A stretch of 64,000 bases of DNA, from contig CM049307.1 of NCBI GenBank assembly GCA_026874595.1, positions 9,509,579 to 9,573,578 on the forward strand, written 5' to 3'. The DNA comes from Sipunculus nudus (Eukaryota > Annelida > Sipuncula > Golfingiida > Sipunculidae). Both the position numbers and the translations under genes were made by a program. The notes under the pieces are model-generated. The model worked only from the letters and a program-made list of their open reading frames with translations. It was not told the origin of the DNA and did not search any database. Positions 12,753-25,433 of the stretch are shown here, in pieces. The stretch's first letter is position 1, and every line of letters begins with the position of its first letter.

Positions 12753-15309
12753 GATTCATTAACCATGTTTTATTTAATACCGTATCTTATGTTCATGTTT
12801 ATCTGTCATTTTTAAGGATTGAAATTATCTTCCTGCTTAAACTTTATTCAGTAAAAAAACTTCTGAAAATTGGAAGTGACCCCTGCAAGAACAATAGTCT
12901 GCATGGTAATATATTATCAGACTGCAAGGAAATCTATATCAAACGTGAAGGACATTTTAGCGAACCTGTGAGCTTATGCGATGGTGAGGCGTCGTCCGTC
13001 GTCCTGAAATTGGGTATTGGTGGCGCCACCTGCATCGGCCTTTTTTGTACGGGGGTCATCAGTGCCTCTATCTTAATGACGGCTACAAAAAAACTTCTTC
13101 TCCAAAACCATATGGATAAATTGTTTAATATCGCACAGAAATGATCCTAGGGTAGTGCTTTCTGTAGTTTGTTCAATTGGTCTCAGTTCAGTGACTTTTG
13201 GCTGATTTATGGGAAGCTGAATTTAGTCATATGCCATAACAGCCCATTTTAGCTCAGTGGCTACAAAGATCAAATTCTTAAATCTCACACATTAATTATC
13301 CTTAGATGTTGATAATTCAAGTTTTGGTTCAGTGATTTTTGGCTGAGTTATGGGAAGCTTTACATAGCCATTTTGCTGTACGAGTTATGAGTTATAACCC
13401 ATATGAGTTATACACCTGCAAAACGTTTTTTGACTGACGCCACTGAGGCCAGTTTGTTTAATATTTTACAAGAATAATCCCCTGAATATTTCTTATAATA
13501 ATTGTCTTTTATGGTTCCAAAGAATGAATTTTGGCTGAATTATAAAGATTGAATTAAGTCATTTTACCATATATATTAGCTGTGTGAAGCAGATACATCT
13601 AGACTTGCACCAGTTTATCAGCATCCATTACATCATGCCTCTAGACATTTAGATTTCAGGTTATATATGGTTAATATTGACAAGAATGTTTTTTTAAAAG
13701 CTTTTAAAAAATGTAGATTTATGGTTTTAGATATTCCTCATGCCAGGCAATGTTTACAATCACAGGTATACAGCTCTCTGTGGGTATATAAAGACGGCTG
13801 TACATGGATTATAAATAATTGGTATCCATACTCAATTCAAAATTTTGCCATCAGTGAGATGTATCTGTATTATAATTTTGCATTCAATATGCATCTGTAG
13901 TAATTTTAACGAACCTGTGAGTTAATGCGATGGTGTGGCGGCGTCTGTCGTCCGTCGTCTGTAAGTTAACCCATACTATCTCGAAAACAACTGGAGCTAG
14001 CATCATGAAATGTAATGCAATAAATTAGCCGTCTGAAAAACTCTGCATTTTCTTAGATTTTATAGAGAAAAAGCTAAAAAAAAACTTTAAAATTCTTCTC
14101 CTCCGAAACGGTCAAGCCAAATTGTTCAATATTGTACAAAAATAATCTTTTATACCACGTCTCTCAAGTTTGTTCGAATGGTTCAAGTTCGGTGAATTTT
14201 GGCCGAGTAACAGGAAGTTAAACTTAGTCATCTGTCAAAAAAAGCATACTAAAATGACAGTCTCAGAAACGGCCGGAGCTATCATAACCAAATTTTATGC
14301 CAGTGTTGTTCACATGAGTCATATATGAAATTCAGGTATTAGTGGCGCCACCATCTTTGACCATTTTTGTACGGGGGTTATTGGTCATTTGTACATTAAC
14401 CCATAATTTCTTAGGAATAGCTGGAGCTATCATCCCCAGATTTTATGCTATACTCCGTCACATATCAAATGTTGTGGGATCTAGCTTATTTTTATGCTAT
14501 CTACATTTACTTAGATTTTATAGGGAAAAAGCTGAAAAACCTTTAAAAGTCTTCTTCTTGTAAATGGTTTAGCCAAATTGTTCAATATTTTACAGAAATG
14601 ATTCCAGAGGCAAGCCCTCTCAAGTTTGTTCAAATGGTCTGCATTTGATGAATTTTAGCGGAGTTACACGAATTTGAACTTAGTCATTTGGCCAAGTAAA
14701 CATACCGACATAGTAATCTCAGAAATGAAAGAAGCCAGCATTACCAAGTATTGTGCAAATGTTGGTCACATGACTCATATTTGAAGTTGCAGATTTCGTG
14801 GTGCCACCTACATTGACCTGTTTTTTATGGGCAAAAACCTCATAATTTTAGCCTCTTTCAGCTTAAAATGGTTATGATGAAACTGTCAAGTTGAATAGTT
14901 CAGTTTTTCAAAAGAATTATCCTAGGACATGGTTCTTTCAATCATATCAGAATAGGCTGAGTCGTGAAAAGCTGAAATTGGTCTTATAGCCATTATTATG
15001 TCTATTTCAAACTGAGGACTGCAATAGTGTTCTTCTACAAAATTATTGTTTCAATTATAACTTCTGTAACATTGCACAAAAAATATTTTTAGGTGGCCTT
15101 AGTTCAAGTTTACTTGAATAATTTTTGGCAGAATTATTGGACCTTTAACAATGAAAGGACTGCATCTTTTATTATTCTAGATATTTTGATAGAAAGTTTA
15201 TGAATATATCAGCTTAAAAAAAGCATTTTCACCAAAGTCTTTCAGTATATGTAAACAGATTTACCAACAGGCCATAATGTGTCAGTAACTTTAAATAGGT
15301 TGAGAAACT

Positions 15310-15950
15310 GCTAACGGTTTCAGATTAGGCAACAGATCAAGAGTTCAGTCAGTGCAGCCAGATATAGCTCAAGAGTTCGATCAGTGCAGCCAAGCACAAG
15401 GCATGTGATCACCTCATGGGTGACATGTGAACAGCTCATGGGCACCATGTGATCACCTCATAGGTAGCATGTGATCACCTCATGAGTATCATGTGATCAC
15501 CTCATGTGTGTCATGCCCCTCAGGGCTGCAGGTGGAGCCAAACTGTGAGCTTATGCAAGGGTGTGGCTACCATTTCAGATTAGGCAACAGGCCAAAGGTC
15601 AGTCTAGATCTATTTATAGCTTTGGTAGACTACCAACTGTATCAGATTAGGCAACAGGTCAAGAGTTCACTCAGTGCAGCCAGGTATAGGTCAGGAGTTC
15701 ACTCAGTGCAGTAGCTGCATTCTATTTATAGGTTGGCAGACTGCTCACTGCATCAGATTTGGCACCAAAGTTCAGCCTGGATCCATTTATAGCTTTGGCA
15801 GACTGCCAATTGTGTCAGATTATGCAGCAGGTCAAGAGTTCACTCAGTGCAGCCAGGTACAGGGCAAAAGTACACTCAGTCTAGCCAGTTGCAGGTCATG
15901 AGGTCACTCAGTGCAGTAGCCTTAGCAAGCAATTTGTCACAGTTCACTCG
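15310..15950. repeat. Complex tandem repeat with 'gagttcactcagtgcag' units
   Basis: Units built on 'ggcaacaggtcaagagttcac', 'tcagtgcagccagg' and 'tctatttatagctttgg' recur with variable spacing. The block surrounds the 22-base array at 15402-15511. Open frames across it are repeat translations. Confidence 0.75.
15402..15511. repeat. 22-base tandem repeat, five copies
   Basis: Copies of catgtgatcacctcatg plus five variable bases begin at 15402, 15424, 15446, 15468 and 15490, an exact 22-base period. The second copy reads catgtgaacagctcatg. Each unit is partly palindromic (tgatca). There are no unique spacers, so it is not a CRISPR array. Confidence 0.92.
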
Positions 15951-16004
15951 GGGCAACTGCCTTTCTCACCTAAGCCTGGTCAGCCCCATGCATCAGACTC
16001 AAAG

Positions 16005-16330
16005 TAAGTTTGATGTATTGGCCTGATATTTTGACCTATGTGTCTTTGATGGCTTTCTAGTTCACAAGACAGGTGTTGCCACCTGCAATGACTTCTGCAC
16101 AGTGTATGTGCCTGCTTATTTCTACAGAGGAATTTGATATATCAGCCTGAAATTGGGCATATTTATACATATCGAATAGCTTTGTCATATACAAGACTGG
16201 TGGTGCCACCTACAATATTTTTGAACAGTGTGTGTCCCTGCTTATTTCTCAGGAGGGGTTTGATATATCAGTCTGAAATTGGGCATATGTATATATCCCT
16301 GATAGCTTCATTGTTTGTGTAATTGTTTCT
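16005..16330. repeat. Tandem repeat of about 126 bases, nearly three copies
   Basis: The phrase 'tttgatatatcag(c/t)ctgaaattgggcata' occurs at 16133 and 16259, with a more diverged copy near 16009. Each unit also carries GGTG(T/G)TGCCACC, a variant of the GGTGGCGCCACC palindrome seen in other repeats of this window. Confidence 0.8.
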
Positions 16331-16780
16331 TATTCAAAATGTTTAGTATTTGCATTGTTCATATACATGAAAAGTAATGGTCCAGCATTGAAGCATTATA
16401 CCTGGTGTATTATCCAATGCACAGGTTCGCATTAGGCCTGAAAAGCCGTGTTTATAAACCTATGAATATTGAAATATCACATTTTTCCAGTTGAAAAATC
16501 GAACTGGTGACATGGATGGGAGTGTGATGCTAATAGTGACCCCCCTCTTCCCTTAGTTACCCCTGGCTAACACAAAGTTTACCATTCTAATTAATGATAT
16601 TTTTTATTTTCAGGATACAACTATGATTCAGAATAGGAAGGGGGTCATAATATTAATCACCATGCCTTAAGAACAAGCAGTGGCGTCAATTTTTCTTCCA
16701 GGGTGAGGGATGACTCGCTGACACACCCATGCACACACATGCACACACACACACACATATATATATATATACACACTATA

Positions 16781-16835
16781 TAACTAAACGTTAAGCACTC
16801 TGGAGCATCGTTCCATCGTGCTTAACGTTTAGTTA
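16781..16835. repeat. Perfect 18-base inverted repeat with a 19-base loop
   Basis: The left arm TAACTAAACGTTAAGCAC (16781-16798) is exactly matched by its reverse complement at 16818-16835. It could form a strong hairpin in DNA or RNA. It follows a CA/TA microsatellite. No flanking element explains it. Confidence 0.9.
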
Positions 16836-17861
16836 ACCTGCTCTACCTTAGCTGTATCGAGCACTTTACTGCAAGCACTGGAACCTACTCATGATGATAT
16901 GTAGTTATACATACCATATATATACATTTTTGGCGCCTGGATGACACATTTCAAATATATATATACTTAATCACATTTCAGATATATTACAATGTAATAT
17001 TTCGCAGTAAACTCATAAATGGAGCCTGTCTATTTTCTATTCAAATCTATATTTCTTGTAATATATATATATATATAGTGTTGGAGGGGGGTATATACCC
17101 CAATCCCCCTCAGGATCTTCAGGGTCTAATCTACGTATTGATACGTTTTCTGTTAACGCCGTATCTTTTGAGATTGTACATATATTCCCCTCATCTTTGG
17201 GGAAGGGGCCCATGGGTAGGGCATAAATCTGTGTTGATACCACAAAGACGAAGCCTTAATCAAGTTGATAATGAAGTCCGTGAAACAGGGACTAAATTGT
17301 AAGTTAAATGTCGGATTTAATGCAGCTACATCATTGTTTTAGGTACATGCACCTTCAACACACACGCTTGAACAAGTGGTGACAATACAGTTGAGACAGC
17401 AAATTATATTCAAGATAATAATAGATGTGGATGCGTGTGTCTGTGGTTGTATTAACCTCTTGCACTGGGAAATGAAAAAAGGTAGTGGACTTATTGTCTG
17501 ATATCACCTGTGATATCTAATTCGACTTGACACGTTTTTGTCCAGGCCTATTCGGTCTTCGTTAGCTTTCCTCGGCTTCCATGCATGAAAGCACCCCCCC
17601 CCCCCCCACACACACACAAGTCTCATCTCGCCATTAGTCAAAGGTTGCCTTTCAGGTAAACATGCGAATTTATGTTCGTGCACGACCCGCGCGGGTCCAC
17701 ATATTCGGAAATATGTATACTGTGGGGTCAAGGGGCGAGGTGTATCTCATTAAGCAGGCTTTCATTGCAGCTATCTTCTACTACACTATGCCCAGAGACT
17801 ATAATGGCCGCCGGCCTGTATCTTGGCGACGACTGGTCCTATAGTCCTTTATATCGAATGG

Positions 17862-17917
17862 CCTTATAAATCCGCAAGCTCTGTCAACGCCTTATTAATC
17901 CGCAAGCTCTGTCAACT
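17862..17917. repeat. 28-base direct duplication
   Basis: Two adjacent 28-base units, ccttataaatccgcaagctc and the rest, differ at two positions. A simple local duplication with no function suggested. Confidence 0.85.
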
Positions 17918-19419
17918 CTTTCATCTTTTTCAAATACAAATTAAGGACATTGCGGTATCCGCATGTGGACCTCGTAAGAATCAAACACTGTTGGAAATTC
18001 AGAAATCAGCATGCGGGTTCTTTTAAACGGAGGACTAAATCAGCTGAAGCTCGCACATACACTCAAAACGATGGGAAAGCCGAGTGTAACATGAACAACT
18101 GAAATATGATAAGATTAGACTTATAATTCTCCGGAGATGCCTTCCACGCGCATCGTCCAGTAATCCATAGTCTGTATGCTTACACAAATTCACTTCGATT
18201 GGTCCTGATTAATCCTGACACTCGCCGTAACCACTAATCACCACGGCCGCTGATCACATGATCGCCTTGCTCCTGATAAGTATGTACTCCTCGAGTCCAG
18301 GTGGTTAACCACTGTACACACGACGCACAAGCGCTTCTCGCCGTAAAATAAATCACTCTACTCTTGAATTACTCGCTTCTCAGAATCACTGACAGATAGG
18401 ATCACAACCTTCTCTGTAGCATCCCTCTCAGACCATGTCTGTCCCTAAATAATCACCCTGGGTATATCGAGTAATCTGTACTCGAATACTAGTATGTCAC
18501 CACACACGACAATATTCGATACCATTCACGCTTATCAGCGTATCTATTGTCCTAGTCTGTTTGTTTGGCTTCACCACTCTGTAAACACAACTCAAAAGTC
18601 CGTTAGTGAGATGACGTTGGTAGCCCGCTCTGACATACGATACACCGGTATATTAATCGTCGATCAGCTGATCAGACAACCTCGGACCCTCTTCTGGACA
18701 AACAAACCGTCAGACTACACCATCTAGCGCGCGGACTTAGGAGATTTTGCTGTAACCATCGTGTTTCCAGCATATATACTGATGCTTATGTCACACATCC
18801 TGACCACTCTTTGCCTTTCGCTGGTACATTAAATGTGGTTTGTCGTTCAATGCATGCATACTTAAATATACACGTCTCCAGAGACTAAAGAATGGGAAAA
18901 ATCAAGTATGAAGGTGCGTTGCCTTTGAAGTCTAAAGTAAACAATGTCATTGCAGGACACCGACTAGAATAAGACCGGCAAGAACCAATTCTCACGGAAT
19001 TATAACTGTACTGAAACAAACCGCAAACCTTGGTTCTCTCAACCTGCGTTTCTGCGCTTACAACGATACATGATACTGTATATTAATGTACAACAAATTA
19101 TAGAAACAATCTTCCAGTTATACTATCCTTACTTGAATGTGCAATACAATAATAATAAAATATACAACTCGCAGCTCTCTGACGACAAATGAACTGTTTT
19201 TTTTTTTCCCGTGCGGGGGCCAGCATGTATGGAATGGCGCCATTATCTGGGAAGACGTACAGTCCCTGAACGGCCGAAGGGGACGTGAACCCACAATGCC
19301 GCCACCTTACGATCATTAATCCAGTAATCAAAACGCTCCACAACCAGAGGCATTAAATTTAATTCATGTTTTTTTTATTTATGATTATATTTATTATATA
19401 TTCATATATGTCAACTCCA

Positions 19420-22229
19420 CAAAGCTCATCTTATTATCGAATATTAACTTCAATTATGTATGGCCCACCTCTAAAGCAAGAAGTCTATTGATTTTGAGTC
19501 ATGAGGTCAAAGTTCAAGGTCACAGGACCCACTTATTAAGAAAGATTGTTGATGCATTTTGAGCTAAACTTTTCATCCCAAACCTTCAATCTAGCAAATA
19601 TAGGTAACATGCAAATAGAAGATCAACCTGATTGATTTTGGGGTCATAAGGTCAAGGTCACCGTTGTCATCTGTCCAAATACTAGTATTTGTTTCCTGAT
19701 GATAACTCCAGGTTGGATTAAAATATTGGTTTCAAACTTGACTAATATAATATGGCCCATCACTAAAGTAAGAATCATGAGGTCACAGGATCTACTTCTT
19801 TAAAAATATTGTGGATTCATCCAAAACCTTCCATATTCCATATTTTGCTCACCTGCCAATAGCTGAAGAAAATTATGGATTTTGGGGTCACAAGGCCAAA
19901 AGTAAAGGTCCCAGAGGCCATCTATCCACATATTTGTTTCCTATTGATAACTACAGTTTCAGGGTTCGTACGCACCTTGAAAACCTTGAAAAGTGCTTGA
20001 ATTTAGTCATTTCAATTTCAAGGGCTTGAAAAGTGCTTAAAAAGAGAGAGTGGTTTGGAAAAGTGCTTGAAAATTAAATTTTGTGAAAGAGTTTGGTGTA
20101 TGTTGTGTGTATGCATACCTGGTATTTTAATATCGACTTTCGGGCATCTCTACCTCAATCAAATGTATGAAATAGAATTAACCCAATCGTGGATGAATGA
20201 GACCGGGCAGTGAAAGTGACGATGTAACAAGCTAACATACGAGGGTAATAACCATGTTTATTATCAAATAGTAAGTGAGCTGCTTTACTGGAAAGATCGT
20301 GGAGATTTCCCCCGAGGTACGTATAAAAGCTCTTTATTTGAAAACTCAATCTACGCTAGGCGAGTTCACGTAAGTATTTTCGCAAGATTTATAATTTAAA
20401 TTTTAAAGTAATACTACAGAGATTATTAATATAGCTGTTGAGAAGATCTGTCCAAAGGAAATAATTATCTGGGAACAAACCAGGGGAATAAAATGTGTGA
20501 AAAATACATGATGGGAACAATTCGAATCTGAGGGATAATAATAATATAAAACTAATTCGCTCAGTAGAATATGTCGTTTAAATCAAGTTAACTTTACGTT
20601 TTACATTGGTAACTCGGCAATAATAATTATATCAGAGGGGTCATATTTCCCCAACGAACACAATCCGACTTTGTTTTGGTTAAAGGTTTTTCAGTTTATC
20701 CAAGGGTTGCGTGTTTTTTTTTATCTTCGTACCTGCGCATTTCACGTGTACGCGCCGTGATCGTCATTTGTTAGCTCCTTAAGACCACTGATCAGCGAAA
20801 TACAGTTTACACGCGGGGTCAATCCAATTAAGGATAAATACTGTTTGTCCGAAATAGGTTAAGGTGTTTGGCAGGTACTGACGTAAATTCACATACTCTG
20901 GCGTCAGTTTGTAAAAGGCTGGGATCCAGGGGGGAAATCACATTTTTGTTGCGATGTGATAGCCGTTTGTAAGCGAAGTACGCTGGTAGTTTAAAGAGTG
21001 ATCAGCGACATATACAACTTCCAGCATCGGCCCCCTCCCTCCCTGCATAACGATTGCATAAAGGTCGCCAACAAGATTTTTTTAAAAATAAGATTTCACA
21101 TTTTTAGTTTTAATCAAATGTTGGACATGTTTGAATAGAAATCTGGCTGCGTCTGTGGTCGTTAGATAACGACCTTCACAGGTGTTGCCCGGCCATTTGT
21201 TGACACGTGCGGGCAGTGACTTGGCGGTAAACGGCAGAAACCTCGTGCACGACAAGGTCGTCATATCAAACGTGCTGATACGAAGTTTGACTAGTATTGT
21301 TTTGAATAATTTGATAATACTATACCATAATATCGTATAAGGGTAACATATTACAGGCGTTTATTTTTTTTTTTTTTTTTGCCGTTGAAAACTTGAATGA
21401 ATATCCCCCACGATCGCCGAACTGTCAGAGTTTTTTGGCACCCCTTCTGCCGGAGCCTATAATTTGCTAAAGTTTGAGCTAGTCGGCAAATCAGAGATCC
21501 CTATTCAAGATATTATAGGTTTTAGACCCTCGTTATCAGATTAGTTAAATCTGTCAAGGTCATGCCAAAGATGAGTGATCATTTTGAATGTAAAGTTAAA
21601 ACAATGGGCCGCTGTGTATTAAACCGCGAATGGCTATACCGAAGGGTATTTTTGTTATTTTGTTAGTCTTTGTTAGTCTAAATTTGTTATTATCTTAGTC
21701 ATTTCCTTATAACTATTACTTATTTTACATTTCCTAGCCTTTTTTACCACACTATATGGTCCATCTCATTATAAATATTATTTTGCATTTTGTGTTACAA
21801 GCCTTTCGATGTCGGCAACATGCATGGGTGAAGGTGCACTGACCGTCCATAAATTTTGATGTCCTTGAAAATACTTTTCAGGTCCTTGAAAAGTGCTTGA
21901 AAAGTGCTTGAAATTTTTCTCTTGATAAGTGTACGAACCCTGAGTTTGGAAAGACAATTGGATATCAAAACCTTTTCTGATTAAAAAAAATGATTATTTT
22001 TAACAGTTAATAAATTCAGGTTGTATTATTATTCTTTGACCAACATATTTCCACTTTCTGCCTGTTTTATAATTAACATGCATATTACATTCACCAGGTA
22101 CAAATACAAATGTTTAATCATGGGAGGCTAACTGTTGCCACATCTCCATACATTAGTTCTTTTTATAAAAAAAAAATATTCTCATAATCATTTTCAGTTT
22201 TGCGCCGTGACCTACACAGGTCCCATGTT
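19420..22229. repeat. Older dispersed repeat, interrupted by a DNA transposon
   Basis: Internal units share 'gg(g)gtca(t/c)aaggtcaaggtcac' and 'tatttgtttcct.atgataact', seen near 19640-19710 and 19880-19955. The right end near 22197-22229 reads gcgccgtgacctacacaggt then cccatgtt. This resembles the ends of the elements at 42114-42150 and 46293-46328. The repeat is split by the transposon at 19960-21942. Confidence 0.5.
19960..21942. mobile_element. Non-autonomous DNA transposon of about 1.98 kb
   Basis: Perfect 12-base inverted ends CAGGGTTCGTAC / GTACGAACCCTG sit at the extremes, with AGTTT directly repeated on both sides (19955-19959 and 21943-21947). Removing the element and one AGTTT restores sequence that aligns with another copy of the host repeat near 19700. 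Both subterminal zones carry several 'cttgaaaagtgcttga' units. No transposase frame is visible, so movement would need a protein made elsewhere. The superfamily is undecided; a 5-base duplication is not the 8 bases expected of hAT. Confidence 0.82.
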
Positions 22230-23416
22230 AATCAGTTGCGTCGTCATCAGTTTGATGTAGTTTAGCTATTTATGCTTGACCTCTACAGATCTTTGCCGCC
22301 ATCTGGGGTGTAAAAAGTGATCCAATTATTCATGATTTTGGATTCCTGATCCAAGTGATCTTCGAGGGGAAGACATGTAGAATCTACCTTTGAAACAAAA
22401 TACCAATACCAAGTACACTATATACATACATATAAACAGACCCAAAACCAATACCTGTTGATCCTGGTTATTGGCACAGGTATGCGTTCTCGGAGTGCTA
22501 TTTATATACACTTTATACAATTTACCACTTAAAAAGAATAAAGGAAAGGCAATATAGTCATGCACTTCCGTATTAGGTTTTGCGGAATGCACATGACCTC
22601 ATTTTGAAATTGGTCCAGTGATTACACAATATAACACACATGGTACAAGTTATTGCGCTTTTAAATTATTATCTACTGACAAAATATAAAACTATGGACC
22701 ACTAGAGGGGGTCACAAGAAAACATTCAGTTATGCCACCGAACTATATGCCTTAAAGAGAGAAAAAAAACTTACTCCCATTACATAATTTAACAAACAGA
22801 TATATTTACTCCTTCTTATAAATTAAAGATGGAACGTTTCCGTCCTCGAACAAGATTGGGAATGTGTTGCTCGGGAATAATATATATTAATAACTACAAC
22901 AGCATGAAAAATAACTACAAAAACGGACGAGAGGAGACCAACCAAAATGAAATAAAACAATTTAAGCAGCAGAAGCCATACTTAACAATTATGTACGCCT
23001 TTGATAATTGAAACACGCAACCTTGAAAATCGTGGTGTGACACTACTCCTTATCCCGTACTGTATTGACCTGCATGGTACCCTGGGCCTGATGACCTTCG
23101 AGGAATCCCACAGAAAATGTATTACCTGGTTGTTAAGCAAAGGATAATCACTAATCAAGTTTACTCATCCGGAATTCATGATAGAGTGTGGTTAATTTTG
23201 ATAAAATATAATAATGCTACAGTTACAATCAATTTCGTTCCAAGAGATGTAATAGATGGTTTTGACCGTGCTCTGGTGGATTGTCCATCATATTTACTTG
23301 GCAAACAAAGCCCTTCGTCTTGCTGAAATACCAGATCTATGGAGAACATTTTAAAGAGCTCGTTGGGGCATTTTATTTGCATGTTGATGAAGATATATTT
23401 CTTAATTATATATATA

Positions 23417-23582
23417 CAGTGGAACCCCACAATTACGACCACCTTGGGGACTAACCAAAGTGGTCGTATTTTGGGGGTCGTCGTTCGTATTTGTGAAACC
23501 GTGACTGTAAGTTACGTGAATCGTATATTCGGGACCAAGAAAAGTGGTCGTAATTGTGGGGTGGTCGCAAGGCGGGGTTCCA

Positions 23583-23585
<3 letters not shown>
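23417..23585. mobile_element. 169-base mariner-like MITE
   Basis: Inverted ends CAGTGGAACCCC / GGGGTTCCACTG are flanked by TA (23415-23416 and 23586-23587). The two halves are themselves similar ('aattacgaccacctt' against 'aaagtggtcgtaatt'), so the whole can fold. It abuts a long (TA)n run. Confidence 0.82.

Positions 23586-23642
<57 letters not shown>
23586..23642. repeat. (AT)n microsatellite followed by GA-rich sequence
   Basis: A pure TA run directly beside the MITE, then 'tatagttatag' units and GA repeats to about 23710. Long Tyr-Ile frames on both strands arise from this run and are not genes. Confidence 0.95.
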
Positions 23643-23647
<5 letters not shown>

Positions 23648-24777
23648 TAGTTATAGTTATAGAGAGAGGGTGAGAGAGAGAAAGAGAGAGTGAGAAAATG
23701 ATAGGGAGAGAGTTACGAAACATTAGGTGTTCGACTGATGATGGGTAACCTAGGCGTTGTGGGTGTGTATTAAACATACCCTCATTACCCAAATTTACTC
23801 TAGACTTGTAGTTTTTATGGCTTATGGATTTGTGTGCATACCATTCATACACACACTCATGACACAACATTTACTTCTGTTTAATGTTGGATGGGATAAT
23901 TCATGATTCTTTCATGATTTTCCGAGAGAGAATTTCTATGCTCTCGTCTAAAAGAAAAATATTTTATACCTTCAAAGATCAAAAGACGTTACGTCGCTGG
24001 ATTTTATCAATATTTTCTTTGAATACGTATATTGGTATTTACTGATATCTGAAAACAGGTCTTAAGGTGGCAGGACTTTTTAATAATAAAGTCAACTGGT
24101 AAATTAAAAAAAAAAAGTTATAAAAAAGATATTTTTTTTTGCTTAAAAAAGAATTGCCAGTAGCCTTCGTATCGAATAAATGGAAAAAATTTGCTATTAT
24201 TGATATAATTATAATGTGTTTACTTCAAACGCCATATTTTTTATATATATATATATATGTGTGTGTATACTTTAATAATCGAACATAAAATAAATGTGAG
24301 TTAACAAACAACACTTGCCAGGTGTTGACTAAAAACCATAAAATAACATGGTATATATACATCTTTTGCACGTTACCTATCGTATATATTGTTTGTTTTG
24401 CTATTCATTGCTTGTTCAAGTTATTGTCACAAAGGTTGAGGTGATCAAATGCTTATTGGATCAGGTTACAGTGATACCTCTCTTTAAAATGTGAATTCTC
24501 ACGTATATCTGCCGCCCCCTGTCTGGACAGATAAAGGTGAATGGTCCGAGCTCAGGGTGAGCGTTTTACGACCCAGCGCAACACAGGGCCCGTTGGATGA
24601 GAGATCTTTGATATCTCGCAGGAATTTCAACATTAGGAACAACTTGGAGTCCACGGAGGTAGAGTGATATGTGCATATAATTTTGTCATTAAGTATTAAT
24701 TTGAATAGAAACTCTGTGGAAATTAATCACATATTTCATGAAAAAAATAAGTTATCGTTGATGAAATACTGAATATC

Positions 24778-24781
<4 letters not shown>

Positions 24782-24834
<53 letters not shown>
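24782..24834. repeat. (AT)n microsatellite
   Basis: A pure AT run of about 52 bases, 600 bases before the first exon of rhodanese gene 1. Confidence 0.95.
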
Positions 24835-24836
<2 letters not shown>

Positions 24837-25433
24837 GAAGTTTATAGTTTAAATAATCTAATGTACTATCAGCGTCCCTAAAATAAAAAATAAAACAGTG
24901 CTCTTCCTTTTCTGAATGTGCTTGTGTTTATATATTTGTACTTCCGAGATTTATTATCCCATTTATTATCATTGATTTTCATGAAAGGAAGTGTGCATAA
25001 ATCATTTCTGGGGATTGTCTAATTTACCTCTCGTACGACAGTTCATAGGTAGATACTTTCATGAAGTTGCCATCGGAAGGCTTCCCATTTCATAACGCGT
25101 TACAATCGACTGCTGACAACTGAGGAACAAAATTTATAACTCTTCAATCGTTAATCCAATCGCGTCACGCTTTATTTTTTCTCCTTGTTGTATGAGAAAA
25201 AAAGAACAAACCCCGTTGCTGGCTGGTGCCGATTCGGAGCGAGTCGCCTCGTTTTCATGCGTACTCGTGTTGAGTCGGGAGTAAAATGTATGCTTAGCTT
25301 TTAATTTCAGTAACTTTAGACAGCATTTAGAACCCAGGTTTCCTACTTTTGCTCTGAAACCATCAGCGATGCTTATAATACTCAAATAATTGTTTAGTGT
25401 TATTTTCTCCATTCCTTTGCAAAAAACCCTGGA

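Larger units (their letters stand above)
12960..16430. mobile_element. Composite repeat of about 3.5 kb with 11-base inverted ends
   Basis: The left end GCGAACCTGTG (12960-12970) is matched by its exact reverse complement at 16420-16430. A second copy of the left end, continuing into GCGATGGTG, lies at about 13907-13933, so the element is nested or tandem. The interior holds diverged repeats around 'aagccaaattgttcaatattgtac', the motif GTGGCGCCACC or variants at about 13020, 14343 and 14797, and three tandem arrays toward its right side. No transposase frame is visible. A target duplication is unclear. Confidence 0.55.
16431..19419. other. Intergenic stretch without a supportable gene
   Basis: It contains a perfect hairpin (16781-16835), short CA and TA runs, a 14-base poly-C (17594-17607) and a 28-base tandem duplication (17862-17917). 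The part from about 18120 to 18760 is richer in CpG than its surroundings, but I see no exon with coding character and splice sites. Confidence 0.5.

Noticed and set aside
15402-15511. CRISPR-like array of short repeats
   Set aside because: Units are directly adjacent with no unique spacers, and the setting is a eukaryotic repeat. The 44-base MAT array was rejected as CRISPR for the same reason.
23339-23870. Open frames on both strands with long Tyr-Ile strings
   Set aside because: They are translations of a (TA)n run and its adjoining MITE. The same applies to frames at 5378-5629, 32328-32390 and 53613-53852.
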